NCBI GenBank assembly: GCA_030428355.1
Contig: JAUIBL010000017.1
Span: forward strand, 1 to 64,000
Direction of reading: 5' to 3'
Source of the DNA: Alphaproteobacteria bacterium
Lineage (GTDB): Bacteria; Pseudomonadota; Alphaproteobacteria; Rhodobacterales; Rhodobacteraceae
Length of the DNA: 64,000 nucleotides
Shown here: piece after piece, positions 9,036 through 17,363 of the stretch
How the letters are laid out: each line of letters starts with the position of its first letter
Position numbering within the stretch: the first letter of the stretch is position 1
Program-made: the position numbers and the translations under genes
The notes under the pieces: model-generated
Seen by the model: the letters and a program-made list of their open reading frames with translations, nothing else
What the model was told of the DNA's origin: nothing
Databases searched by the model: none

Positions 9036-9506
9036 TTGATTATTTCCGATCTGGACAGATTCGACCGGGCTATTTTGCACGAATTGGCGCGCGACGGTCG
9101 GGTGTCGATCACCGAACTCTCGCGGCGGATCGGCTTGTCGAAATCTCCCACCCAGGCGCGCTTGAAGCGGCTCGAGGAAATGGGCGCGATTCAGGGCTAC
9201 CGTGCCCTGCTGGACCCGATCAGACTCGGCCTTGATCACATCGCCTTTGTCGAAGTGAAGATGACCCAGACCCGCGAGGCGGCACTGGCCGCCTTCAACG
9301 AAGCTGTGGCCAAGATCCCCGAGATCGAACAGGCGCATCTGATCGCGGGCAATTTCGACTACCTGCTCAAGGTGCGCACTGCGAATATGCGCAGTTATCG
9401 CAAGGTGTTGGCCGAGAAAATTTCGACCCTGCCGCATGTCGCCGCCACGTCGACCTATGTCGCGATGCAGGCCGTCAAGGAAGAGACCTTCGGCAACGTG
9501 ACTTGA
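9036..9506 (+). CDS. putR: Lrp/AsnC-family regulator, probable proline-responsive activator PutR
   Basis: A 156-residue Lrp/AsnC regulator. An N-terminal helix-turn-helix (about residues 5-55, including ITELSRRIGLSKSPTQAR) is followed by a RAM/AsnC effector-binding domain. The gene is divergent from putA, as in Rhodobacter and Agrobacterium, where PutR activates putA in response to proline; that role is inferred from position. The start is probably TTG at 9036, which has AAAGGCAGG upstream. A TTG at 8985 would add 17 residues without a clear ribosome binding site. Confidence 0.87.
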   Translation: MIISDLDRFDRAILHELARDGRVSITELSRRIGLSKSPTQARLKRLEEMGAIQGYRALLDPIRLGLDHIAFVEVKMTQTREAALAAFNEAVAKIPEIEQAHLIAGNFDYLLKVRTANMRSYRKVLAEKISTLPHVAATSTYVAMQAVKEETFGNVT

Positions 9507-9537
9507 CCAATCACGCGCCGCGCGGCCTAATGCGATC

Positions 9538-10083
9538 ATGCGCAGACTGATTTCGATCCTTGCCGTGATGGCGGCCACCCAAGCAACGGCAGACGGATGT
9601 TCGGTTGCCCCCGACCACGAGGCTGCACTGGACGGGCTTTATGCCGAAGTGCAGCGTGCACCGAACGAGATGATCGCGCGGACCTTTTCGAACCGGATGT
9701 GGGACCTGTGGCTGGAAGCGCCGGATGAGCCGTCACAGATGATGCTGGACGAAGCCCTGCGCGCCATACGGGTGGGCGACTACCTGCGCGCCACCGACCG
9801 TTTGAACAAGCTCGTCTCTTACTGTCCGTTCTATGCTGAAGGTTACAATCAACGCGCCTTCGTGAATTACCTGCGGGGCGATTTTCCGGCTGCCTTGCCG
9901 GATCTCGATCAGGCCATTGCACTGAATCCGCGTCACACCGGGGCGTTGACCGGCAAGGCGCTGACCCTGATCGCGATGGGGCTTGAGGACGAGGCGCAGC
10001 CGATCCTCAAGGACGCGGTTGCGCTGAACCCTTGGCTGGGCGAACGTGCGCTGATCAAGCAGCCCGAGGGCGACGATCTCTGA
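9538..10083 (+). CDS. Exported tetratricopeptide-repeat protein
   Basis: A 181-residue protein with a short signal peptide (residues 1-18, cleaved after ATA) and a C-terminal half of TPR-like helices. One canonical repeat lies around residues 105-135 (AEGYNQRAFVNY, then DFPAALPDLDQAIALNP), and a second follows to about 165. Two or three TPRs suggest a periplasmic protein-binding role. It starts about 30 bases after putR and may be transcribed with it. No specific function is recognised. Confidence 0.8.
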   Translation: MRRLISILAVMAATQATADGCSVAPDHEAALDGLYAEVQRAPNEMIARTFSNRMWDLWLEAPDEPSQMMLDEALRAIRVGDYLRATDRLNKLVSYCPFYAEGYNQRAFVNYLRGDFPAALPDLDQAIALNPRHTGALTGKALTLIAMGLEDEAQPILKDAVALNPWLGERALIKQPEGDDL

Positions 10084-10169
10084 GCCAGTGCGGCTGAATC
10101 ACGAATTGCCGCAAATCGCCCACCCAAGCCATTGTTTCCGTCCCATCCTGCGGCTAGGGATAACCCGTT

Positions 10170-10254
10170 GCGGGCGTGATGGAATGGTAGACATATCGGA
10201 CTTAAAATCCGAAGGCCTTGTGCCGTGTGGGTTCGAGTCCCACCGCCCGTACCA
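10170..10254 (+). tRNA. tRNA-Leu (UAA)
   Basis: An 85-nt class II tRNA with a long variable arm. The acceptor stem pairs 10170-10176 with 10244-10250, the anticodon stem encloses TAA, the T-loop is GTTCGAGTC, and CCA is encoded at 10252-10254. A plausible promoter (TTGTTT at 10132, 17-bp spacer, TAGGGA at 10155) lies upstream. Confidence 0.95.
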
Positions 10255-10334
10255 CTCCCTGTTTTCCCGTTTGCCACTGCTGTCGTTCTGGGGTCTGATA
10301 CGGGTATCCACCTATATCAGGCACGGGAGTCAGT

Positions 10335-11501
10335 ATGCCCATCCACAATCGTTTTGCCGAATTGCACCCCGAAATCACCGCCTGGCGCCGTGATCTGCAC
10401 GAGCATCCGGAGCTGCAATACGATCTGCCGCGCACCGCCGGGATCGTGGCGGACAAGCTGCGCGCCTTTGGCTGTGACAGCGTGGTCGAAGGGATCGGGC
10501 GCACCGGGGTTGTGGCGCTGATCGAGGGCAAGACAAACCGGTCGGGCAAGACCATCGCCTTTCGCGCTGACATGGATGCACTGCCGATCTTCGAGGCGAC
10601 AGGGGCCGCGCATGCCTCGAAAACGCCGGGCAAGATGCATGCCTGCGGGCATGACGGGCACACGGCCATGCTACTGGGCGCTGCGCAGTACCTCGCCGAG
10701 ACTCGCAATTTCGATGGCACGGTCGCCATCGTCTTTCAGCCCGCCGAAGAAGGCGGGGCCGGGGCCGAGGCAATGGTGCAGGACGGCCTGATCGACCGGT
10801 TCGGCATTTCCGAGATCTACGGGCTGCACAATTCGCCGCTTCTGCCACTTGGGCAATTCGCGATCCGTCCGGGGGCTTTTTACGCCGCCGTCGACAGTTT
10901 CCACATCAATGTGCGCGGCAAGGGCGGGCATGCCGCACGTCCCAACAACACGGTGGACACGACACTCGCCGCATCTGCCATCGTGATGGCACTGCAATCC
11001 GTCGTGTCGCGCAACACCGACCCGCAGCAGGCGGTGGTGGTTTCCGTCACCTCCTTCCGCACCGAATCCGAAGCCTTCAACGTGATCCCCGAACACGCCG
11101 TCCTGCGCGGCACGGTGCGCAGCTTTGACATGGAGGTGCGCGCCAAGACGCTGGAGCGGATCGGGGCCATCGCGGAGCTGACGGCACAGAGCTATGGCGC
11201 AACAGCCGAACTGGGCTTTGACGAAGAGCCGTATCCGGTGATGTCCAACCATGAAACGGAAACCGAGCATTGCATCAGCGCCGCCCGCGACGTGACGGGC
11301 GATTGCATCACCGACGCGCCCCGCACGACGGGGGGCGAGGATTTCGCCTACATGCTGCAAGCCTGCCCCGGCGCCTATATCCAGTTGGGGATCGGGCCGG
11401 GACCGGGGCTTCACCATCCGCAATACGATTTCAACGACGAGGTCATCCCGACAGGCTGTTCCTATTGGGTGACGCTGGCTGAACAGAGGCTTCCCGCATG
11501 A
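10335..11501 (+). CDS. M20-family metallo-amidohydrolase (hippurate hydrolase/N-acyl amino acid deacylase type)
   Basis: A 388-residue M20D-type amidohydrolase that cleaves an N-acyl or amide bond, for example of N-acylated amino acids. Metal-site motifs are RADMDALPI (Asp81), HACGHDGHTAM (Cys104, His106) and PAEEGGAGA (catalytic Glu near 138). A dimerisation domain follows at about 190-300. The substrate is not predictable. It overlaps the acetamidase-family gene by four bases (ATGA), so the two are co-translated. An M20 enzyme, an acetamidase and an acylphosphatase-like protein in one unit point to amide or N-acyl compound breakdown. Confidence 0.9.
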   Translation: MPIHNRFAELHPEITAWRRDLHEHPELQYDLPRTAGIVADKLRAFGCDSVVEGIGRTGVVALIEGKTNRSGKTIAFRADMDALPIFEATGAAHASKTPGKMHACGHDGHTAMLLGAAQYLAETRNFDGTVAIVFQPAEEGGAGAEAMVQDGLIDRFGISEIYGLHNSPLLPLGQFAIRPGAFYAAVDSFHINVRGKGGHAARPNNTVDTTLAASAIVMALQSVVSRNTDPQQAVVVSVTSFRTESEAFNVIPEHAVLRGTVRSFDMEVRAKTLERIGAIAELTAQSYGATAELGFDEEPYPVMSNHETETEHCISAARDVTGDCITDAPRTTGGEDFAYMLQACPGAYIQLGIGPGPGLHHPQYDFNDEVIPTGCSYWVTLAEQRLPA

Positions 11502-12424
11502 TCATCGAAGCTGGGCCAAAAACCTGTCACTGGGGCTATTTCGATGCCACGCTGGCCCCGGTCGCCACTGTAGACAGCGGTTCCGAGGTCACGATCAACA
11601 CGGTCTCTGGCGGGCCCGAAGTGCTGCCGGGCGCAGGCTATCACGTCCCGCCCGAACTGCTGGCGATCCACGAAACCGGCGTGCCGCAGGTGCCGGGCCA
11701 TATCCTGACCGGTCCAATTGCCGTGGACGGCGCGATGCCGGGCGATGTGTTGCAGGTGGACATCCTCGACATCCAGTTGCGTCAGGATTGGGGGTTCACC
11801 TTTATCCGCCCACTCTCCGGCGACCTGCCTCTCGACTTTCCCGAACGCCAGGGCATGACCCTGCGCCTTGATGCCGATGCGAACGAGGCGACTTTGCCTT
11901 GGGGTCTGAAGCTGCCGCTTGCGCCGTTCTTCGGTGTCATGGCGGTTGCCCCGCCACGGGCCTGGGGGCGGATTTCGACCATCGAACCACGCGCGCACGG
12001 GGGCAACCTGGACAACAAGGAACTGGTGGCGGGCACCACGCTTTACCTGCCGGTTCACACCGAAGGTGCGCTGTTCTCCTGTGGGGACGGGCACGGCGCG
12101 CAGGGCGATGGCGAAGTCTGCGTCACCGCCATCGAAACCGCGTTGCAGGGCCGGTTCCGGTTGACCGTGCGCCGCGACCTCGACATGACCTATCCCGAGG
12201 CCGAAACGCCGACGCACCTTATCACCATGGGCATGCATCCCGATCTGGATGTCTGCGTCGAGATCGCGCTGCGCCGCATGATCGACGTGGTCTCTACACG
12301 CGCCGGAATCAGCCGGGCCGAGGCCTATATGCTCTGCTCGCTGGCCGGGGATTTGCGGATCACCCAGACCGTGAACCGCGAAAAAGGTGTTCACATGATG
12401 ATGGCCAAGTCGCATCTTTCTTAA
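11498..12424 (+). CDS. Acetamidase/formamidase family protein
   Basis: A 308-residue member of the FmdA/AmdA family, cytosolic hydrolases releasing ammonia from short amides. The family core is visible: GDGHGAQGDGEVC near residues 195-207, and a conserved C-terminal region where the catalytic fold closes. The length is typical. It overlaps the M20 hydrolase by four bases and is 21 bases from the acylphosphatase-like gene. The true amide is unknown; it might be an intermediate linked to the neighbouring heterocycle operon. Confidence 0.88.
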   Translation: MIIEAGPKTCHWGYFDATLAPVATVDSGSEVTINTVSGGPEVLPGAGYHVPPELLAIHETGVPQVPGHILTGPIAVDGAMPGDVLQVDILDIQLRQDWGFTFIRPLSGDLPLDFPERQGMTLRLDADANEATLPWGLKLPLAPFFGVMAVAPPRAWGRISTIEPRAHGGNLDNKELVAGTTLYLPVHTEGALFSCGDGHGAQGDGEVCVTAIETALQGRFRLTVRRDLDMTYPEAETPTHLITMGMHPDLDVCVEIALRRMIDVVSTRAGISRAEAYMLCSLAGDLRITQTVNREKGVHMMMAKSHLS

Positions 12425-12445
12425 CCAAGGCCCGAGGCGATCCAG

Positions 12446-12697
12446 ATGTCCGAGAAAATGTCCGCACGTATCCACCTGACAGGTCACGTTCAGAGTGCGG
12501 ATTTCCCGAACTGGATCGCCCGGCATGCCCACAAGCTTGGCCTTGATCATGTCACGACGCAGCACGTGCCCGACGGGTTGGAGGTCAGGGCGCAAGGCCC
12601 CGAAGAAATGCTTCAGGCGCTGGCACTTGGTGTGAGTCTCGGACCGGAAAGTGTGCTCGTCGACACCATGGACATCACAACCGTTGCGTGCGTCTGA
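12446..12697 (+). CDS. Degenerate acylphosphatase-like protein
   Basis: An 83-residue protein with the acylphosphatase ferredoxin-like fold; the pattern GHVQ...F...A...GL...PDGLEV...G aligns across the domain. In true acylphosphatases the catalytic Arg sits in GFR and the catalytic Asn in VRN. Here the aligned positions are Pro (DFP) and His (TQH), so classical acylphosphatase activity is unlikely. It is the last gene of a three-gene amide-hydrolase unit. Binding or partner function is more likely than catalysis. Confidence 0.7.
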   Translation: MSEKMSARIHLTGHVQSADFPNWIARHAHKLGLDHVTTQHVPDGLEVRAQGPEEMLQALALGVSLGPESVLVDTMDITTVACV

Positions 12698-12835
12698 CGG
12701 GTCGTGCGATCACAATTTCATCGCTTAGTGCAATATTTGTGCAATTATCCGGGTTTTCGTGCACCTTGAGGGGGCGCTCTTATTGATCGACCGGAGCCCG
12801 TCTGTCTTACTCGGCCCGACTTCGGCGGAGTGAGT
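12698..12835 (+). promoter_or_regulatory. Control region of the Rieske/deaminase/ABC operon, with three GTGCA repeats
   Basis: A 138-bp gap before the eight-gene operon is AT-rich in its first half. It contains three direct GTGCA(A/C) repeats starting at 12728, 12739 and 12759, spaced 11 and 20 bp apart (about one and two helical turns). That is what an operator for a dimeric or oligomeric regulator would look like. No regulator gene adjoins, and the -35/-10 boxes were not resolved. Confidence 0.45.
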
Positions 12836-13438
12836 ATGGACTGGATTGCTGTTGGTTTGAAAGAGGATGTCCCGCCCGGCTTCGTTATCCCGAGCCGCAT
12901 CGCGGACACCGAACTGGCAGTCTGGTGCTCGCCCAGCGGAACCTACCATGCATGGTCGGACCGCTGTCCGCATCGTGGCATGCGCCTTTCGCACGGGTTT
13001 GTCCGGGGCGAGACTCTGGCCTGCATCTATCACGGGTGGCAATACAATGAGGCGGGATCGTGTCACTACATCCCCGCCCATCCGAAACTCACACCACCTG
13101 ACACCATCTGCGTGCCGACCTATCGCTGTATCGAGGCCGGTGGGGTGATCTGGGTGTCGTTGACGGAAACCGACACTCCGTTGCCCGCTTTGGGTGGGCG
13201 TCGGACGGTCAGGTCGCTGCCCGTGTCCATGTCGGCACCGGACCTCGCGGCGCATTTCGGTGCGGCAGGTTTCACCACGATCGCGGTGGTGTCGGATCAC
13301 GATGTGCTGCTTGCCGTACAGCCGTGTACGGACGGCGAATGCATGATCCATGCGCTCGCCGCGCCCGACGCGGATCGAAGTGCCGTGTCCCACTGGCTCG
13401 AAGACCTGCGCGCAACTTTGGAGAGGGTACCGGCATGA
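12836..13438 (+). CDS. Stand-alone Rieske [2Fe-2S] protein, probable electron donor to the adjacent oxygenase
   Basis: A 200-residue protein whose first 110 residues are a Rieske domain of the oxygenase type. The cluster ligands are Cys44 and His46 (CPHRG) and Cys63 and His66 (CIYHGW). It lacks the mononuclear-iron catalytic domain that normally follows. Instead there are about 90 C-terminal residues I cannot assign. The start is ATG 12836, with GGAG seven bases upstream. It overlaps by four bases the next gene, which encodes an oxygenase domain without a Rieske cluster, so the pair should form one split enzyme. It resembles in role the extra N-terminal Rieske domain of the caffeine-pathway reductase NdmD. 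Confidence 0.85.
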   Translation: MDWIAVGLKEDVPPGFVIPSRIADTELAVWCSPSGTYHAWSDRCPHRGMRLSHGFVRGETLACIYHGWQYNEAGSCHYIPAHPKLTPPDTICVPTYRCIEAGGVIWVSLTETDTPLPALGGRRTVRSLPVSMSAPDLAAHFGAAGFTTIAVVSDHDVLLAVQPCTDGECMIHALAAPDADRSAVSHWLEDLRATLERVPA

Positions 13439-14271
13439 ATGCCGCCATCGACAATCACTGGTATCCCGTCGCCATGATCTCGGGCATCGACGCGCCACGC
13501 GAAACTTTACTGCTTGGTAAAAAAATCTCTTTGGGTCGGGATGGCGGTGCGTGCTGGGTCAAGGATGCGACGGGCACGGAACTGCCCACGGTCGAACGGT
13601 TCGGCCATCTCTGGACCAGCCCCGGCCAGCCCAACCGCGATCTCTTCACCATCCCAGAAGCCGACAGCCCCGGACGCCGCCTCGTCGATGTGGGGTCGGT
13701 CAAGGTCAAATGCTCTCCCTTGCGCGCGGTCGAGAACTTCCTCGACATCGCGCATTTTCCCTTCGTGCACACCGACATCCTCGGGGCCGAGCCACATACC
13801 GAGGTGGATCGCTACGACGTGAAGATCCGCGAAGAGGTGGACGAGGTCTGGGCGACCAAGGTCAAGTTCTACCAGCCTCAAGCCGCGAAATCCGCTGCGG
13901 GCGGGATCACCACCGAATACATGTACCGCGTGCCCGCGCCGACCTGTTCGGTGCTCTACAAGACCTGTCCGCCGCGCCCCGGCGAATGGGACATCATCAC
14001 TCTTTTCGTGCAGCCCCTGACCGACGAATGGTGCGAGGTCTGGCCGTGGATGGCGCTCTATGATGACGATTCCACCATGTCTGAGATGGTCAGCTTCCAG
14101 CAGTTGATCTTCATGCAGGACCGCTCGATCCTGGAGAACCAGTTGCCGCGCAAACTGCCGCTCGATCCGGGGATGGAGGTGCCGACACAGGCCGATATGA
14201 CCTCGGTCGCCTATCGACGCTGGCTCAAGAAGATCGGCTACACTTACGGCGCGCAACTGGTGGCGGCATGA
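13435..14271 (+). CDS. Rieske-oxygenase catalytic subunit lacking its own Rieske cluster (NdmC-like)
   Basis: A 278-residue non-haem iron oxygenase subunit. The ring-hydroxylating alpha-subunit core is clear: residues 100-112 contain the bridging Asp104 and the iron ligands His107 and His112, and Asp229 (in MQDRSILE) fits the third ligand. The N-terminus NHWYPVA is the normal start of a full-length Rieske oxygenase. However, the segment that should hold CPHR and CxYHGW is missing: residue 43 runs straight into the strand before the catalytic domain. NdmC, the 7-methylxanthine N7-demethylase subunit, is described with the same loss and similar size. The start overlaps the Rieske gene (ATGA), and a GGAGAGG site precedes it. 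Confidence 0.82.
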   Translation: MNAAIDNHWYPVAMISGIDAPRETLLLGKKISLGRDGGACWVKDATGTELPTVERFGHLWTSPGQPNRDLFTIPEADSPGRRLVDVGSVKVKCSPLRAVENFLDIAHFPFVHTDILGAEPHTEVDRYDVKIREEVDEVWATKVKFYQPQAAKSAAGGITTEYMYRVPAPTCSVLYKTCPPRPGEWDIITLFVQPLTDEWCEVWPWMALYDDDSTMSEMVSFQQLIFMQDRSILENQLPRKLPLDPGMEVPTQADMTSVAYRRWLKKIGYTYGAQLVAA

Positions 14272-14882
14272 TCCTCTACGACTACGTCCTAAGCGCCAGT
14301 TGCTACAAGGTCCGCCTGATGGCGGCGCTGCTTGGCACGCCGCTGACCCTGCGGGCGGTGAATTTCCACCCGGGCCGCGAACACAAGTCGCCCGAGATGC
14401 TGGCGCTGAATCCCAAGGGCACGCTGCCGATCCTTACGGATGGCGACACGGTGCTGACGGACAGCGCCGACATCCTGCGGCATCTGACGGCGGATCATCC
14501 CGAATGGCGGAGCACCGACGATGACCGCTGGCTGGCCTTCGCATCCGCCCTGAACGCCAGCCTTGGTCTCGCGCGGTTGCACGACGTGATCGGCTACGAC
14601 GCCGACATCGACAAAGCCCGCGCGGCAGGTGTGGCGGCGCTGCGCACGCTTGAGGCGCATCTGACGGAACAGCGCTTTGACGGGCTGATCTTCCTCACCG
14701 GTTCCAAACCCACCATCGCGGACATCGCCTGTTTCCCCAACATCGCGCTGGCGCCGGATGGGGGTGTGAGCCTCGATCCGTATCCATCTGTACGCCTTTG
14801 GATGCGCGCCATCCGATCCCTGCCGGGTTTCATCGAAATGCCGGGCATCCACCGACTGCATGAACTGGCGCACCCGGTATGA
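14268..14882 (+). CDS. Glutathione S-transferase-like protein (NdmE-like)
   Basis: A 204-residue GST fold. The thioredoxin-like N-terminal domain (residues 1-78) has a SASCYKVR active-site-like motif, the NPKGTLPIL strand with its cis-Pro, and TDSADIL for the glutamyl-binding site. An all-helical C-terminal domain with the N-capping box TIADIACFP follows. It overlaps both neighbours by four bases. In the methylxanthine N7-demethylase complex a GST-like protein, NdmE, is a structural partner of NdmC. The position here makes that role more likely than free glutathione conjugation, although catalysis cannot be excluded. Confidence 0.83.
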   Translation: MILYDYVLSASCYKVRLMAALLGTPLTLRAVNFHPGREHKSPEMLALNPKGTLPILTDGDTVLTDSADILRHLTADHPEWRSTDDDRWLAFASALNASLGLARLHDVIGYDADIDKARAAGVAALRTLEAHLTEQRFDGLIFLTGSKPTIADIACFPNIALAPDGGVSLDPYPSVRLWMRAIRSLPGFIEMPGIHRLHELAHPV

Positions 14883-16276
14883 CGGCAATCCTTCTCAAGA
14901 ACTGCGAGGCGATTGTCACCTCGGCCAGCGCTCCGGTTCTGCGGCACCAGGACATCCTCTGCGAGAACGGCGCGATCACCGCGATTGGCCCCGACCTGAC
15001 GCGGCAGGCGCCCGAGGGGGCAGAGGTGATCGACGCGACCGGGCATTTCATCTATCCGGGCCTCGTCAACACACACCACCATTTCTTCCAGTGCTTCGTC
15101 CGCAACCGCGCGGAACTCGACTGGACGCGCTATTCGGTGATCGAATGGCTTGACCGTATCTATCCGATCTTCTCGCGCCTGACCGAGGACTGTTTCTACC
15201 ACAGCTCCGTTGTCGCGATGGCCGAGCTGATCAAACACGGCTGCACCACCGCGTTCGACCACCAATACTGCTTCCCGCGCCATGCCGGGTCGCACATCAT
15301 CGACCGGCAATTCGAGGCGGCGGAGCTTCTGGGCATGCGGTTTCACGCGGGCCGGGGTGGCAACACGCTGCCCAAGTCCGAGGGCAGCACCATCCCGGAC
15401 GCGATGCTGGAAAGTACCGACGAATTCATCTCGGCCTGCGAACAGGCCATCGACGCGTTCCACGATCCGGCTCCGCTTTCGATGCGGCAAGTGGCGGTGG
15501 CACCCTGCCAGCCGGTGAACTGCTACCGCGAGACATTCGAGCAATCCGTGGCGCTGGCACGGGACAAGGGCGTGATCCTGCACAGCCATGTGGGCGAGGG
15601 CGAAAGCCCGGTGATCGAACAGGTGCACGGGATGCGGACCGTGGATTACTGCGCAGAGATCGGGTTTGCCGGGCCGGACGTGTTCTATGCCCATGGCTGG
15701 GAACTGACGCGCGATGAACTGACCAAGCTGGCGGCGTCGGGCACGGGTGTTTCGCATTGTCCGGAGCCGGTCTATCTGGTCGGGGCCGAAGTCACCGACA
15801 TCCCGGCTATGGATACGCTGGGCGTGCGTGTGGGCCTTGGCTGCGACGGAGCGGCGTCGAACGACAATTCGAACCTGATGCACTGCATCCATTCCGGCTA
15901 CATGCTGCAATGCCTCGTTGCTTCGACCCGGCAGGACGTCGTGCCGGTGCCCGGGCGGTTCCTGCACTATGCGACCGAAGGTGGTGCGTCGCTTCTTGGC
16001 CGCAAAGACATCGGCGCCTTGCGCCCTGGCATGGCGGCAGACCTGTTCGCCATCGACACCCGCAAGCTCGATTTCGTCGGAACGCGCCATGACCCGATCA
16101 GCCTTCTGGCCAAGGTCGGGGTCGGCACGCCCACGGACCTTACCATGATCAACGGCCGCATCGTCTGGCACAAGGGCGCGTTTCCGGGGATCGACGAAGG
16201 CGCGCTGTTCGCCGCCGCCGAAGAGACACTTCACACCATTCTGCCAAACACAACCAACGGGGATGACCATGTCTGA
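14879..16276 (+). CDS. COG0402 amidohydrolase, 8-oxoguanine/guanine-type deaminase
   Basis: A 465-residue metal-dependent aminohydrolase of the group holding 8-oxoguanine deaminase, guanine deaminase, isoxanthopterin deaminase and triazine hydrolases. Metal ligands can be placed: NTHHHFF (His66, His68), HSHVGEG (His237), YAHGW (His272) and GCDGAASND (Asp323). The sequence around GLVNTHHH and the C-terminal GALRPGMAADL is closest, from memory, to 8-oxoguanine deaminases. Cytosolic conversion of an aminopurine to the oxo-purine plus ammonia is expected. It sits between the oxygenase genes and a nucleobase-type transporter, which supports a purine-like substrate. Confidence 0.83.
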   Translation: MTAILLKNCEAIVTSASAPVLRHQDILCENGAITAIGPDLTRQAPEGAEVIDATGHFIYPGLVNTHHHFFQCFVRNRAELDWTRYSVIEWLDRIYPIFSRLTEDCFYHSSVVAMAELIKHGCTTAFDHQYCFPRHAGSHIIDRQFEAAELLGMRFHAGRGGNTLPKSEGSTIPDAMLESTDEFISACEQAIDAFHDPAPLSMRQVAVAPCQPVNCYRETFEQSVALARDKGVILHSHVGEGESPVIEQVHGMRTVDYCAEIGFAGPDVFYAHGWELTRDELTKLAASGTGVSHCPEPVYLVGAEVTDIPAMDTLGVRVGLGCDGAASNDNSNLMHCIHSGYMLQCLVASTRQDVVPVPGRFLHYATEGGASLLGRKDIGALRPGMAADLFAIDTRKLDFVGTRHDPISLLAKVGVGTPTDLTMINGRIVWHKGAFPGIDEGALFAAAEETLHTILPNTTNGDDHV

Positions 16277-17363
16277 CACACTCAAACGCCGCAGTTTTCT
16301 GAAAGGCTCTCTTGCCGCGACAACCGCCTTGGCGCTGCCGATGCGCGCCCATGCGCAGGACGTTCTCAAGATGGGCGTCGTGCTGCCATCGCCCATCGCG
16401 GATGTGGGTTGGTCGCACACGCTGATGGAAGGCGTGAACACGGTCAAGGAAGCCTACGGCGACAAGCTCGAAGTAACCGTTCTCGAGAACATCATGGAAG
16501 GCCCGGATGCCGACCGCATCGCCAACGGGTTGGTGTCCGAAGGCAACAAAGTCCTGCTGCTTGGGTCGTTCGGCTACCAGAACGGCGGCATCCAGATCGC
16601 CAAGCGCAACCGCGATGTGTCGATCATTCACGCCTCGGGCTTCATGGTCGAGCCGAACTTCGCGCCCTTCACCGCGAAATACTGGCAGGGCACGTACTTG
16701 ATGGGGATGGCCGCCGCGTCGCTGACCAAGACCAAGAAAATCGGCTGCGTTGGCGCGTTTGCGATCCCGGAACTGATCACCTCGATCAACGCCTTCATGC
16801 TGGGCGCGTTGTCGGTTGATCCCGAAATCACCATGAGCGTCGTCTGGGTGAACAGCTGGTTCGACCCCGCGTCGGAACAGGAAGCCGCCAAAGCACTGAT
16901 TTCGCAGGATGTGGACATCCTCTTCTCGAACGCGCAGGACACGCCGTCGGTGATCGCCGTGGCGGAAGAGGCGGGGGTCTATGCCTATAACCTCAACTCG
17001 TCGATGAAGAGCTATGCGCCGACCAAGTATCTTGGCGTTGTCGGCACCGATTGGGGTCCGCATTTCAAGCGTCTGGTCGATGGTCATGTCGCCGGGAATT
17101 TCCCGAGCGCCAACTACTGGCTGGGCATGGAAGACGACGTGGTCTTTACCGCCGACTGGAACCCGGACATCCCGGCCGACATGATCGCCCGGATCGAGGC
17201 CAAGCAGGCGGAAATCGCAACCGGTGACTTCGTGGTCTTCAAAGGCCCGCTCACCGACCAGTCCGGTACCGAGCGTGTGGCGGATGGCGTGGCGATGACC
17301 GATGGCGAGATCATCGGCATGGATTGGCATGTTGCGGGCGTGACCACGCCGCTGCCGTCGTGA
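16269..17363 (+). CDS. BMP-family ABC transporter substrate-binding protein (nucleoside/nucleobase type)
   Basis: A 364-residue exported solute-binding protein of the basic membrane protein (BMP/PnrA) family, which binds nucleosides and purines. It has a Tat-type signal (KRRSFLKG followed by a hydrophobic run ending AHA, about residues 1-29). The type-1 periplasmic-binding fold follows, with the family-typical SPIADVGWSH and GCVGAF segments. ATG 16269 follows a GGGG ribosome site and overlaps the deaminase gene by eight bases; an ATG at 16263 is an alternative. It is followed directly by its ATPase and two permeases. Confidence 0.9.
   Translation: MSDTLKRRSFLKGSLAATTALALPMRAHAQDVLKMGVVLPSPIADVGWSHTLMEGVNTVKEAYGDKLEVTVLENIMEGPDADRIANGLVSEGNKVLLLGSFGYQNGGIQIAKRNRDVSIIHASGFMVEPNFAPFTAKYWQGTYLMGMAAASLTKTKKIGCVGAFAIPELITSINAFMLGALSVDPEITMSVVWVNSWFDPASEQEAAKALISQDVDILFSNAQDTPSVIAVAEEAGVYAYNLNSSMKSYAPTKYLGVVGTDWGPHFKRLVDGHVAGNFPSANYWLGMEDDVVFTADWNPDIPADMIARIEAKQAEIATGDFVVFKGPLTDQSGTERVADGVAMTDGEIIGMDWHVAGVTTPLPS

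Noticed and set aside
14594-16447. Long minus-strand open frame opposite the GST-like and deaminase genes
   Set aside because: It is antisense shadow: the plus-strand genes have catalytic motifs and overlapping starts, and this frame has none.
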